Counted from the stretch's first letter, positions 18,534 to 27,434 are shown. The stretch: 64,000 nucleotides of DNA from Paludibacteraceae bacterium (GCA_024693065.1 JAILLP010000004.1:124001-188000); one strand, 5' to 3'. Notes: a model not told the origin generated them from the sequence alone. Numbers and translations are program-made.

Positions 18534-18632
18534 AAATTGTAGATAGTTAAATCATAAAATGTTAAATAGTAAATTGTAAATAGCTAAATAGTAAATCATA
18601 GTGGGTAAATTGTAAATAGTTAAATAGTAAAT
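18534..18632. repeat. AT-rich heptanucleotide-type repeat (GTAAATT / GTTAAAT units)
   Basis: About 100 bases consist of imperfect 7-mer units such as GTAAATT, GTTAAAT and AGTAAAT. Similar tracts occur at 25096-25141, 53885-53925, 54050-54095 and 54225-54270. Confidence 0.75.
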
Positions 18633-18672
18633 GATCATAAGGCTCCATTGGGTTGGAAGGAAAACTTTTGAT

Positions 18673-18680
18673 TATCTTTG
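18673..18680 (+). promoter_or_regulatory. -7 box TATCTTTG upstream of the helicase gene
   Basis: Exact TAnnTTTG match with TTG at 18653-18655, 38 bases before the chosen ATG. It decides the start, because the longer frame from 18631 would begin upstream of the promoter. Confidence 0.65.
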
Positions 18681-18717
18681 TGCATGTCGCCTTGTCCGAC
18701 AGAATAAGTATTGTGCC

Positions 18718-21561
18718 ATGGGGAAAAACGAGTTGGTTAAAGATATTGTGTTGAGTCGTACGGAGGGAGAGTGGGCTTCGATGTCCCAATTCCCTGCGGA
18801 CGTCATGTTCCGTGGTCAATGGAGAAGCTATCAGCAAAGGGTGCTGGACGGACTAAGCAAGTATCTTTCGGACGACTGTCTGCACATCGTGGCGCCTCCC
18901 GGGTCGGGCAAGACCGTCCTGGGCTTGGAGGTGGCGCTCCGCCTGAACCGTCCGACCGTAGTGTTCTCTCCTACGATCGTGGTACGCGACCAATGGGTGC
19001 AACGCTTCTGCGAACTCTTCCTGCAGAACACCGGGAGGCCCGACTGGATCTCCGTGGACCTCCGCCATCCGGGCTTCCTTACCGTTGTCACGTACCAGGC
19101 TTTGTATGCCGTGGTGACGGGAGGGGAGAAGACCAAGGATCTCTATGTCTATGGTTCTGAAGACGAGACCCTTGCGGACGAGGATTTCTGTATCGACGTG
19201 CCGGTTTCAGTCACGGAACTGGCGGAGCGACTCAGCCATGTGGGCACGATCGTCTTGGACGAGGCCCACCATCTCAAGAAGGAGTGGGCGAGGACCCTGT
19301 TGTCGCTGAAGTCCGCATTGAAGGTGAAGACCGTCGCGTTGACGGCCACGCCTCCGTTTGATGTCACTCCGTCCGAGTGGCGTCGCTATATTGCCTTGAA
19401 TGGTGAGATCGACATGGAGATCTCCGTGCCGGAGTTGGTGCGGGCGAGGGAACTGTGTCCCCATCAGGATCTGCTGTTGCTCTCTATGCCTATGGAGGAT
19501 GAGTTGCAGACCATCGCCTCCCATCGTGAGAAGGCTGCCCATGCCTATGACGAGATGATGGAGGACCCGTTGGTGTTGAAGGAGATGCTGGCCCATCCGT
19601 ATGTGGCGGCCACCAAGGCGAATTGGGAAGCGATATGCAAGGACATGGTCCATTTCTGCGCTTTACTCTCCTTCCTGAAGGCGAAACAGGTGATGTTTCC
19701 CGATGAGCTCCTGAATGTGTTGAAAGACAATCTTTTGCGGAGGAAGGATGATTCGAAGAAAAAGAAAAATGGTCAATCGGAGGAGGTGGATCTTTCCATC
19801 CTGCCGCCTTTCGACATCGACCAGGCGGATATTCTGTTGGCCACCTATCTGAACGAGGAGGATCAGGACGAATGGCCACGCGACCCTGCGCATCTGCGTG
19901 CGTTGCGTGACCGGCTGAAGGTGAAGGGGTTGTTGGCGGATGGCTTGCCCGACCTCTCGTTGCGGAGTTGGGTGGGAGAGAAACTGCAGTATTCGAAGGG
20001 GAAGATGGACAGTATCGTTCGGATCGTGGAGACGGAGTATGCTTCCCTGCGACATCGCCTGCGCATGGTGATCCTCTCCGATTTCATACGGAAGGAGTAT
20101 ATGCCCAATAGTCCGGTGAATGACCTCCCCTTGGACAAGTTCGGTGTCTTGCCCATATTCGAGAAGTTGCGTCGACGCTCTTCCCACGATCTCTTGCTGG
20201 GTGTGTTGACGGGCTCTGTCATCATATTGCCACGTTCCTCGATGCCTCTTTTGCGGGAGCTTGCGGATGAGAAAGGTCTGCCGGAGGAAGCGCTTCAGGT
20301 TACACCTTTGCCCTACGACGAAGCCTATGTGCGGGTCTCCTTTGAGAACGTGGGCCAGCTCCGTTGTGTGGTCGGTATCGTCACGGAACTGTTCGAGCGG
20401 GGCGGTGTGGAGGTGCTTGTCGGCACGAAATCCCTCTTGGGGGAGGGGTGGGATGCGCCATTCGTCAACTCGTTGGTGATGGCCAGCCTGTCAGGCTCCT
20501 ATGTCGGTTCGAACCAGATGCGTGGGCGGGCGATCCGATGCTCCGCCTCCGATGTGAACAAGACGAGCAATATCTGGCACTTGGCCTGTGTGGACCCTTA
20601 TGGAAAGATGGGAGGGGAAGACTTGGCGTTGATGAGGCGTCGTTTCCGTTCCTTCGTGGGTGTCTCAATGACGGGTGAACCCCTTATCGAGAGCGGTATC
20701 GAGCGGCTATCCTTGCCCACCTCGTTCCTGCCGACGGAGGTGGAGCGATACAACGCCCGTGTGATGGAGGAGGCTAGTCAGAGGGATGCGTTGGGCGAGA
20801 AGTGGGGCGTGGCGCTGGACAAGGGCAAGGAGTTCGTCGAGATGGTGCGGGTGCCCTATCCGGAGGAGAACTTTAAATATAGACGATTCATGACGATAAC
20901 CCGCTGGCTCTTCATCTCTGATATTTTTTCCAAATGGGTTGGGATAGGTACCATTGTTGTAAACGCTTTAGTTTTGCTTTGTTCGGTGGAGTTCCCCAAA
21001 GTGATCTGTTGGATGGCAGGTGTTGCTTCCATTCTCCTTCTTTTAAGCCATTTTTTTGTCCTTCGGCGGGTGTATGAAAAGCGTATATCCAGGCATGGGA
21101 ACATCACTATGTTGTTCAGTCCGATCGCGAAGTCTTTGCTCTCCACGATGACGAAGTATGGCTTGCTGGAGACCCCCAATGTCACCCTCCACGAGCATTT
21201 GGATCGGTACGGAAATTTCGAGTGTTGCTTGAGGAATGCCTCCATGTCGGATCAGAAGAAGTTCACCCAAGCCTTCGAGGAGGCTGTTTCGAACACGGGT
21301 AACGTCCGCTATTATATCGTCCCTAGAGGAGATTCCGTCTCCCTTGGGGATTATGAACGGATATGTTATGCCGTCCCGGAAGTGCTCGGGCAGAAAGAGA
21401 TGGCCTCCGAATACCTCAACCAGTTGAAGGAGGATTTGGGCCCGCTGAAGTTGGTCTATTCACGCTATAAGGAGGGTGTGGAGTTGGACGCGACCTCCCG
21501 TTTTGAGCTGATGCGGAAGAAATACGGAGATGGAGCCTCGGCGTGTGGACATTGGATTTGA
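18718..21561 (+). CDS. SF2 DEAH helicase with two C-terminal membrane segments
   Basis: A 947-residue superfamily 2 helicase. Motif I APPGSGKT is near residue 61, motif II VLDEAHH near 180, motif III ALTATPP near 204. The second RecA domain includes VLVGTKSLLGEGWDAPFVNSLV near 570 and motif VI NQMRGRAIR near 600. Two hydrophobic segments follow near residues 737-756 and 762-782, separated by a short loop, then a 165-residue soluble tail. Membrane segments are unusual in this class. The DNA coding for them (about 20860-21080) is more AT-rich than the rest. No nuclease or methylase domain is visible. Role unknown; DNA repair or defence are both possible. Confidence 0.85.
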   Translation: MGKNELVKDIVLSRTEGEWASMSQFPADVMFRGQWRSYQQRVLDGLSKYLSDDCLHIVAPPGSGKTVLGLEVALRLNRPTVVFSPTIVVRDQWVQRFCELFLQNTGRPDWISVDLRHPGFLTVVTYQALYAVVTGGEKTKDLYVYGSEDETLADEDFCIDVPVSVTELAERLSHVGTIVLDEAHHLKKEWARTLLSLKSALKVKTVALTATPPFDVTPSEWRRYIALNGEIDMEISVPELVRARELCPHQDLLLLSMPMEDELQTIASHREKAAHAYDEMMEDPLVLKEMLAHPYVAATKANWEAICKDMVHFCALLSFLKAKQVMFPDELLNVLKDNLLRRKDDSKKKKNGQSEEVDLSILPPFDIDQADILLATYLNEEDQDEWPRDPAHLRALRDRLKVKGLLADGLPDLSLRSWVGEKLQYSKGKMDSIVRIVETEYASLRHRLRMVILSDFIRKEYMPNSPVNDLPLDKFGVLPIFEKLRRRSSHDLLLGVLTGSVIILPRSSMPLLRELADEKGLPEEALQVTPLPYDEAYVRVSFENVGQLRCVVGIVTELFERGGVEVLVGTKSLLGEGWDAPFVNSLVMASLSGSYVGSNQMRGRAIRCSASDVNKTSNIWHLACVDPYGKMGGEDLALMRRRFRSFVGVSMTGEPLIESGIERLSLPTSFLPTEVERYNARVMEEASQRDALGEKWGVALDKGKEFVEMVRVPYPEENFKYRRFMTITRWLFISDIFSKWVGIGTIVVNALVLLCSVEFPKVICWMAGVASILLLLSHFFVLRRVYEKRISRHGNITMLFSPIAKSLLSTMTKYGLLETPNVTLHEHLDRYGNFECCLRNASMSDQKKFTQAFEEAVSNTGNVRYYIVPRGDSVSLGDYERICYAVPEVLGQKEMASEYLNQLKEDLGPLKLVYSRYKEGVELDATSRFELMRKKYGDGASACGHWI

Positions 21562-21650
21562 TTGTCCTCTCAACCTTCCTTTTCGATGAAAAATTATGTT
21601 TTTTCCTTGAAATGAGCCTAGAGGGGTGTGGCTCATCCAAAAATAATATG

Positions 21651-21658
21651 TAAATTTG
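21651..21658 (+). promoter_or_regulatory. -7 box TAAATTTG upstream of the Na/Pi cotransporter gene
   Basis: Exact TAnnTTTG match. A hairpin (21612-21618 with 21630-21636, ATGAGCC/GGCTCAT) lies just upstream and may end helicase transcription, though it lacks a T-tail. Confidence 0.6.
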
Positions 21659-21747
21659 CGGTGATCTTTTCGATGACGTGTATTAGGTTTTCAAGCGTGT
21701 CGATCGGAACTGTCATTTGAAGAAATAGTGTTTCTTATTACATATTT

Positions 21748-23442
21748 ATGGATTACTTGCCATTATTAGTTCTTGCGGGTTCTGTGGCTTTGCTCATGTA
21801 CGGTATGAAAGTGATGAGCGAGGGGTTGCAGAAGATGGCCGGCAGCAAATTGCGCCAAGTCCTCGGCAAGATGACAACCAATCGTTTCACTGGTCTTTTG
21901 ACGGGTGCGTTCATAACGACATCTATCCAGTCTTCCACCGCCACGACTGTCATGACGGTCAGCTTCGTGAGCGCAGGTTTGCTCACGCTGACGCAGGCGA
22001 TCTCGGTCATCATGGGTGCCAACATCGGTACGACCGCCACCGCTTGGATCATGGTCTTGGGAGGCAGTGGCAATTACATGCAGTATGTGGTCTATGCGGC
22101 CATCGTGGTGGGTATCGCCTGCATCTACTCCAATAAGCGGAGGAACTTGGGCGAGTTCATCATGGGTCTCGCGTTGTTGCTCCTCGGACTGACGACGCTG
22201 AGTGCGAACGCTAAGGGCATGCACCTCGACCAGAACGTGGCGGTGCAGGAGTTTTTCGGAAAATTAAGCAGCTGGGGGTACGGTTCGTATCTCCTTTTTT
22301 TATTCATCGGAGGCGTGTTGACATGCTCCGTGCAGAGCTCTGCGGCCATCATGGCCATCACCATGACGCTTTGTTCGGCGGGTGTGCTGGACATCTACAT
22401 GGGTATCGCCTTGGTGATGGGTGAGAACATCGGTACGACGGTCACCTCTAATGTGGTGGCGCTCTCGGCTTCCACGCAGGCTAGACGTGCCGCCATGGCG
22501 CACATGGTCTTCAACGTGTTCGGTGTGATCTGGATTTTCTCCATATTCCCTCATTTCGTGGATTTCGTCTGCTGGATGGTGGGTTGCGACCCTCATTCGC
22601 AAACGCAGGATAAGTCTATCCTGACGGTCGTGCTGGCCGCCTTCCATACTTCCTTTAACGTATGTAACGTGTTGATCCTGATATGGTTCATCAAGCCGTT
22701 GGAGCGTTTGGTGTGCAAGATCATTTCTCCGAAGGCGAACACGGAGGAGGACGAGTCCCGCCTCACCTACATCGGCGGCGGTTTGCTCTCCACGGCCGAG
22801 CTCTCCATTTTGGAGGCCAAGAAGGAGGTGAACGTATTCGCCACCCGTTGCCACAAGATGTTCCGCTTCGTGCCGGAGTTGTTGCACACGGAGAAGGGTG
22901 AGGATTTCAATAAGCTCTTCACACGCATCGAGAAGTACGAGAACATCACGGACAACATGGAGGTGCAGATCGCGGACTACCTGAACAAGGTCTCCGAGGG
23001 ACGTTTGAGTGCGGAGAGTAAGACGGAGATCCAGCACATGATGAAGCAGGTGTCTGAGTTGGAGAGCATCGGTGACAGTTGCTACAACCTGGCGCGCACC
23101 ATCCGCCGTAGGAGGCAGAACTCGCCGAACGAGGATTTCACGGAGAAACAGTATGAGCATGTGCATAACATGTTCGAGTTGGTGGACCAGTCCCTGACGC
23201 AGATGGAGCACATCGTGAAGTCGCCGGACGCTAGCGTGGCGGATGTGAACAAGTCCATGAATGTGGAGAATGAAATCAACAACTACCGCAAGCAACTGAA
23301 GAACCAGAACGTGGATGACATCAATAACCGCTTGTATAATTACCAACTGGGTGTCTACTATATGGACTTGATCTCCGAGTGTGAGAAGTTGGGCGACTAT
23401 GTGGTGAATGTGATCGAGTGCACGGGCTTGCTTAAAAAGTAA
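21748..23442 (+). CDS. Na/Pi cotransporter family protein with PhoU-like tail
   Basis: A 564-residue NptA/PNaS-type protein. Its membrane half has the duplicated QSS signature, SIQSSTATTVMTVSF near residue 53 and SVQSSAAIMAITM near 195, each followed by a GANIGTT or GENIGTT block. Residues 340-564 are soluble, helical and PhoU-like. It likely imports phosphate with sodium. nth begins eight bases after its stop, so the two are probably one transcript. Confidence 0.92.
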   Translation: MDYLPLLVLAGSVALLMYGMKVMSEGLQKMAGSKLRQVLGKMTTNRFTGLLTGAFITTSIQSSTATTVMTVSFVSAGLLTLTQAISVIMGANIGTTATAWIMVLGGSGNYMQYVVYAAIVVGIACIYSNKRRNLGEFIMGLALLLLGLTTLSANAKGMHLDQNVAVQEFFGKLSSWGYGSYLLFLFIGGVLTCSVQSSAAIMAITMTLCSAGVLDIYMGIALVMGENIGTTVTSNVVALSASTQARRAAMAHMVFNVFGVIWIFSIFPHFVDFVCWMVGCDPHSQTQDKSILTVVLAAFHTSFNVCNVLILIWFIKPLERLVCKIISPKANTEEDESRLTYIGGGLLSTAELSILEAKKEVNVFATRCHKMFRFVPELLHTEKGEDFNKLFTRIEKYENITDNMEVQIADYLNKVSEGRLSAESKTEIQHMMKQVSELESIGDSCYNLARTIRRRRQNSPNEDFTEKQYEHVHNMFELVDQSLTQMEHIVKSPDASVADVNKSMNVENEINNYRKQLKNQNVDDINNRLYNYQLGVYYMDLISECEKLGDYVVNVIECTGLLKK

Positions 23443-23450
23443 TAACATAG

Positions 23451-24089
23451 ATGACGGTCTCCGAACGGTATGCGAAGGTGCTCGCATGGTTCCAAGCGAA
23501 CATGCGGGATGCGGAGAGCGAACTGAACTTCCGGAACCCTTACGAATTACTGGTGGCGGTGATGCTTTCCGCCCAGTGCACGGACAAGCGGGTGAACATG
23601 GTCACCCCCGCCTTCTTTGAACGTTTCCCGGATGCTTTCGCCTTGTCGGAAGGCACGTTTGACGAGGTGTTGTCGTTGGTGAAGAGCATATCATACCCTA
23701 ATTCCAAGGCTGAACATATTTTGTCGATGGCAAAGATGGTCGTTTCCGACTTCAAGGGGGAGATCCCCTGCACGATGGAGGAGTTGACCCGCCTGCCGGG
23801 TGTGGGTCGGAAGACGGCCAATGTGATGTTGACTGTGGCCTTCGGTCAGCCCGCCATGCCTGTTGATACGCACGTCTTCCGTGTCTCCAACCGTATCGGG
23901 TTGACGAACCAATCCAAGACGCCGGAGCAGATCGAGAAGATCCTTGTGAAGCATATCCCGCATGATATCCTAGGCAACGCTCATCATTGGCTGCTGTTGC
24001 ACGGACGGTATGTCTGCACGGCCAAGAACCCCAAGTGCGCTGAATGTGGAATCAGGGAGTGGTGTAAGAGCAAGGGGAAATTCTCCTGA
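23451..24089 (+). CDS. nth: Endonuclease III
   Basis: A bifunctional DNA glycosylase/AP lyase that removes oxidised pyrimidines. The helix-hairpin-helix LPGVGRKTANVML is near residues 114-126, with the catalytic Lys in SAQCTDKRVN near 42 and the catalytic Asp in PVDTHVFR near 140. The C-terminal [4Fe-4S] ligands have the C-x6-C-x2-C-x5-C pattern (CTAKNPKCAECGIREWC). At 212 residues it has normal length. It shares a transcript with the phosphate transporter and ends in a terminator shared with rpoD. Confidence 0.97.
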   Translation: MTVSERYAKVLAWFQANMRDAESELNFRNPYELLVAVMLSAQCTDKRVNMVTPAFFERFPDAFALSEGTFDEVLSLVKSISYPNSKAEHILSMAKMVVSDFKGEIPCTMEELTRLPGVGRKTANVMLTVAFGQPAMPVDTHVFRVSNRIGLTNQSKTPEQIEKILVKHIPHDILGNAHHWLLLHGRYVCTAKNPKCAECGIREWCKSKGKFS

Positions 24090-24096
24090 AAAAAAT

Positions 24097-24130
24097 AAAC
24101 CCAGCAACCGGGAAGGCGCTGGGTTTTTAT
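24097..24130. terminator. Bidirectional terminator between nth and rpoD
   Basis: AAACCCAGC at 24097-24105 pairs with GCTGGGTTT at 24118-24126. An A-run lies on the left and a T-run on the right, so it can serve both converging genes. Confidence 0.9.
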
Positions 24131-24147
24131 TTGTCGTGAAATCTCTA

Positions 24148-25008
24148 TTATCCCAAATAAGACTTCAGCAATTTGCTTCTTGAATTTTGTCTGAGGCGGC
24201 GGATAGCCTTCTCCTTGATTTGGCGAACACGCTCGCGGGTCAGACCGAAGTTCTCACCGATCTCCTCGAGGGTCATCTCCTGATAACCGATACCGAAGAA
24301 CATCTTGATGATTTCGCTCTCCCTTTCCGTAAGGGTGGAGAGGGCTCTGTCGATCTCTCTGGACAAAGACTCGTTGATGAGGGTCTTGTCGGCGATAGGA
24401 GAATCGTCGTTCACCAGCACGTCCAAGAGACTGTTGTCCTCGCCCTCCACGAATGGAGCGTCCACGGAGATGTGACGGCCGGAGATCTTCATGGCGTCGG
24501 AGATCTTGTCCACCGGCATGTCCAAAAGTCCGGCCACCTCTTCGGTGGAAGGACGTCTCTCGTTCTCCTGCTCGAATTGTGAGAGCGCCTTGTTGATTTT
24601 ATTGAGTGAGCCCACCTGGTTGAGTGGCAGGCGGACGATTCTAGACTGTTCAGCCAATGCCTGAAGGATGGATTGGCGGATCCACCACACGGCGTACGAG
24701 ATGAACTTGAAACCCCTTGTCTCGTCGAATTTCTCGGCGGCTTTGATCAAACCCAGGTTACCCTCGTTGATGAGGTCAGGCAAACTCAATCCTTGGTTTT
24801 GGTACTGCTTAGCAACAGAAACCACGAAACGGAGGTTGGCGCGTGTCAGTTTCTCCAATGCGCGGCGGTCACCTTTCTTGATCCTTTGCGCTAACTCGAC
24901 TTCCTCCTCGACGGTGATCAGGTCTTCACGTCCGATTTCCTGAAGGTACTTGTCCAGGGAGGCACTCTCTCTGTTCGTGATTGATTTTGTAATCTTTAAC
25001 TGTCTCAT
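24148..25008 (-). CDS. rpoD: Primary RNA polymerase sigma factor RpoD (short Bacteroidota type)
   Basis: The housekeeping sigma factor, 286 residues, lacking the long region 1.1 of proteobacterial sigma-70, as in Bacteroides. Region 1.2 starts at [16 protein letters not shown] (17-32). Region 2 contains [14 protein letters not shown] and [13 protein letters not shown] (2.4). Region 4.2 is [29 protein letters not shown] near 243-271. It recognises TAnnTTTG promoters such as those listed here. Its own -7 box is at 25047-25054. Confidence 0.97.
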   Translation of the reverse strand: MRQLKITKSITNRESASLDKYLQEIGREDLITVEEEVELAQRIKKGDRRALEKLTRANLRFVVSVAKQYQNQGLSLPDLINEGNLGLIKAAEKFDETRGFKFISYAVWWIRQSILQALAEQSRIVRLPLNQVGSLNKINKALSQFEQENERRPSTEEVAGLLDMPVDKISDAMKISGRHISVDAPFVEGEDNSLLDVLVNDDSPIADKTLINESLSREIDRALSTLTERESEIIKMFFGIGYQEMTLEEIGENFGLTRERVRQIKEKAIRRLRQNSRSKLLKSYLG

Positions 25009-25046
25009 TTAGCTTTTCTCCTCACTTAAATGAAAATTTCGGAACG

Positions 25047-25054
25047 CAAAGATA
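25047..25054 (-). promoter_or_regulatory. -7 box TATCTTTG for rpoD
   Basis: Exact TAnnTTTG match on the minus strand, about 39 bases before the rpoD start. Confidence 0.65.
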
Positions 25055-25095
25055 CGAAAAAAAATGGATTGTTCATCTTTTGGAGGAGAAAATTT

Positions 25096-25141
25096 GGGGG
25101 ATTTACTATTTGACTATTTACGATTTACTATTTCCTATTTG
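25096..25141. repeat. AT-rich heptanucleotide tract at the 3' end of the ATPase gene
   Basis: Imperfect units of ATTTACT/ATTTGACT type run through the stop codon (25128) of the DUF4143 ATPase gene, so the last codons lie in simple repeat. Confidence 0.55.
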
Positions 25142-26477
25142 GTTGTTGGGGATTTACTGTGTAGCCATTGTTTTCGCTCATGATTTTTTCGAAATAGGGG
25201 GCTGTGGCGCAAAGGGGAATGTTTTCCATCCAATCTTGTTCGATGTGTTGTTTCATTGATATGCGTAGTCCTTTCCCTTCGTTCATGTGGTTGTCCACGA
25301 ATGTGTGTAGTGATTTGCTTTTCACGTTTTCCTCCGACTTAACTTCGACGGGGATGATCCGTCCCGCACATTGTAGGAGGAAGTCTATCTCCAGTTGTGA
25401 GTTGTCTTTGCTGAAGTAGTATGTGTTAACCCCGCTAATGGGCTTAAGTTGCTGTAATACATAGTTTTCCGAGAATGCTCCTTTGAATTCCGAGAAGACT
25501 TTGTTGCCGAGCAAGATGTCTTTGGGCTCGGTTTGAGACATGGCCGCAAGCAATCCCACGTCGAGCAGGTATATCTTGAATGCGGCATTGTCCACATAGA
25601 ATTTGAGGGGTAGTTCGGGCGCTTTGCATCGTTCCACCTTGTAGATGAGTCCGGCGTCTACGAGCCATTGCACCGCCATTTCGAATTGTGCCGCCCTTGC
25701 CCCTTTCTTTATGATCCCGAAAATGAATTTTTTGTTCTCTTTGGCCAATTGCGCAGGAATGCTTTCCCATACCTGATGTATGCGTTGTGCCTCTGTTTTG
25801 GTGTGTTTGCTGATGTCTCTGCTGTATGCGTCGATGATGTTCAACTGGATTTGCCTCGTTTTTTTTGTGTTTCCTGTTCGGATGAATTCACCGACCGCCT
25901 CAGGCATTCCCCCCGTGAAATAATATTCCCGTAGTCGGTTTTCCAAGTACTCTCGTTCTAACTCTATCGCGCGCCAGTCGTTTTCCCTGAGTGCGTTGAT
26001 TATCGCTGGTTTCCCGCAGGCTTTCAGATATTCCATGAAGGTCATCGGATACATGAACAGCATGTCTACTTTCCCGACAGGGAAACTTTCCCCTTGGTGC
26101 ATGGTTAATCCTAACAGAGAGCCTGCTACCGCTACGTGTAACCCCGGCTTGTCCTCGCAAAAATATTTTAGGGAAGCGATTCCGTTGTATACTTCTTGTA
26201 TCTCGTCGAAAATAAGTAGAGTTTTTCCTTCCTCGATATGTTTGTCTGTGTGTCTTTCGATGTCGGTGATAATCCTGTCTATGTCGAATGAACGGAATAT
26301 TGAGGCTGCGAATTCGTTGTTGTGGCAGTTGATGTATATACAGCTGTCGAATGCTTGCTGCCCAAATTGCTTGAGAATATATGTTTTTCCTACTTGCCTA
26401 GCGCCAAGTAGTATGAGTGGTTTCCTGTCTTCGCTTTCTTTCCACTGCAGTAATTCATTGTAAATGAGCCTCTCCAT
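25128..26477 (-). CDS. AAA-family ATPase with C-terminal DUF4143 (first copy)
   Basis: A 449-residue P-loop ATPase. Walker A is GARQVGKT near residues 25-32 and Walker B is LLIFDEIQE near 89. The C-terminal third has the DUF4143 arrangement: KIYLLDVGLLAAM, then an FSEFKGAFSENYVLQQL segment, then nuclease-like IDFLLQCAGRIIPVEVKSEENVKSKSL near 370-395, whose D-E-x-K layout recalls a PD-(D/E)xK fold. The start is the ATG at 26477; the longer frame needs a TTG. It is related to but distinct from the copy at 32.7-34.1 kb. The biological role of these ATPases is unclear. The promoter carries a five-unit tandem array. Confidence 0.88.
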   Translation of the reverse strand: MERLIYNELLQWKESEDRKPLILLGARQVGKTYILKQFGQQAFDSCIYINCHNNEFAASIFRSFDIDRIITDIERHTDKHIEEGKTLLIFDEIQEVYNGIASLKYFCEDKPGLHVAVAGSLLGLTMHQGESFPVGKVDMLFMYPMTFMEYLKACGKPAIINALRENDWRAIELEREYLENRLREYYFTGGMPEAVGEFIRTGNTKKTRQIQLNIIDAYSRDISKHTKTEAQRIHQVWESIPAQLAKENKKFIFGIIKKGARAAQFEMAVQWLVDAGLIYKVERCKAPELPLKFYVDNAAFKIYLLDVGLLAAMSQTEPKDILLGNKVFSEFKGAFSENYVLQQLKPISGVNTYYFSKDNSQLEIDFLLQCAGRIIPVEVKSEENVKSKSLHTFVDNHMNEGKGLRISMKQHIEQDWMENIPLCATAPYFEKIMSENNGYTVNPQQPNRK

Positions 26478-26503
26478 ATTCTTTCTTGTCAATTAATGCG
26501 ATG

Positions 26504-26511
26504 TAAAATTA
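26504..26511 (-). promoter_or_regulatory. -7-like box TAATTTTA for the first DUF4143 ATPase gene
   Basis: One-base variant of TAnnTTTG on the minus strand, 27 bases before the ATG. It overlaps the gene-proximal edge of the tandem array. Confidence 0.5.
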
Positions 26512-26656
26512 CACTTTTATGAGGGAATAAACAAAAAATATTACACTTTTATGATGGAATAATTTTGAAAACATACACTTTTATTAGGGAATGTTTGTGA
26601 AAAACTACACTTTTATGAGGGAATAATTTTAAAAAACTACATTTTTATGAGGGAAT
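26510..26656 (-). repeat. Tandem array, 5 units of exactly 32 bp, in the ATPase promoter
   Basis: The 19-base core TACACTTTTATGAGGGAAT (plus-strand reading, with one or two changes in some units) begins at 26510, 26542, 26574, 26606 and 26638, so the period is 32 bases each time. The 13-base spacers are AT-rich and variable. The array begins at the -7 box and runs about 150 bases upstream. Thirty-two bases is about three helical turns, so bound proteins would line up on one DNA face. It is too short and too regular in spacer composition to be a CRISPR. Confidence 0.9.
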
Positions 26657-26689
26657 GGCTGATGAAGGTCTTTTGCCATTGTGGTTTGA

Positions 26690-26960
26690 ATGTGCTCCAA
26701 TCCTTTTGCCCTTACAGGGCGCATGTTCGTGTGTTTGCGCATGACCCAGGGTGTTGCCCTGGGCTATATTATGGGGCTGGCCTTGCAGGCCGATAGGGCT
26801 GTGCGTTAATATTGCGGAATAAATGTTCCTGGATGCGATTCGGGACGGTTTTTGTGGCCTGAAGGGCCAATCTCTTTACATAGCCCAGGGCAACACCCTG
26901 GGATGAGGACGGATGATGAAAGTGCGCCCCCGGAGGGGGCAAAAGGTTTTCCCTGGTGTG
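26690..26960. repeat. Paired inverted REP-like elements (REPIN-like)
   Basis: The left half reads TTTTGCCC, AGGGCGCA, CCCAGGG-GTT-GCCCTGGG-CTAT (26745-26767) and then GGCCTTGCAGGCC. The right half carries the same modules in reverse order and complement: GGCCTGAAGGGCC near 26856, TAGCCCAGGGCAACACCCTGGG near 26881-26903 and GGGGGCAAAAGG near 26935. No gene is present. Members of the same family lie at 36.9, 48.6, 52.3, 53.9-54.2, 56.0 and 62.2 kb. Confidence 0.8.
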
Positions 26961-27206
26961 GTATAACGTGAATTTATTGATATTACATGATCTAAAATAT
27001 AGGTGGTGCGTTTTTTTATAAAGCTTCAATTATTTGAGTAATTAACCGAAAATTTATACATTTGTGCAGATGTAGATAAAGGTCACTTTTATGACTGATA
27101 TTTAATGTGCTTTAATTTAAGAGATTTAATAACTAAAAAAATTAAAAGAAGAAGAAAGTAGAATTTTTCTAACATATTAACTAACAAGCGTTTGCTTATT
27201 ATTCGG

Positions 27207-27360
27207 TAACTGCTCTGAAACCTCGAAAACTTTAGACTGATGTTACAACTCGAATAAGTCAAGTGGATGCCTGCGCTGTATGGCGTGGGCTTGACTTATC
27301 TGTTGTAACGGGCAGTTCGAGGGCCTCAGAGCGTGGATAATGTTGAGTCCACGTTTTTTT
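27207..27360 (+). ncRNA. Structured RNA with 6S-like rod fold
   Basis: A long interrupted hairpin can be drawn. GCTCTGA (27212-27218) pairs with TCAGAGC (27326-27332), CCTCGAA (27221-27227) with TTCGAGG (27316-27322), GTTACAAC (27242-27249) with GTTGTAAC (27302-27309), and ATAAGTCAAG (27254-27263) with CTTGACTTAT (27290-27299). An asymmetric central bubble (27232-27241 against 27310-27313) divides the closing and apical stems. A rod with a central bubble is the hallmark of 6S RNA, which binds RNA polymerase; the Bacteroidales-1 RNA motif is an alternative name to test. The unit is followed at once by a terminator, so it is probably an independent transcript. Confidence 0.6.
27332..27360 (+). 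terminator. Terminator of the structured RNA
   Basis: CGTGGA at 27332-27337 pairs with TCCACG at 27348-27353, followed by seven T. Confidence 0.85.
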
Positions 27361-27434
27361 GTGCCCCTACGAATTGCTCGTTTGCCGAAAAATGGTGAGG
27401 ATATTTATTGGGATTGATGTGCATCTACGTCCGT

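Noticed and set aside
22300-23487. 395-codon minus-strand frame opposite the Na/Pi cotransporter gene
   Set aside because: Antisense shadow, rich in His/Arg, with no family features.
26510-26656. Possible CRISPR array
   Set aside because: Core of 19 bases with 13-base AT-rich spacers, no cas genes, and placement on a promoter; a regulatory tandem array fits better.
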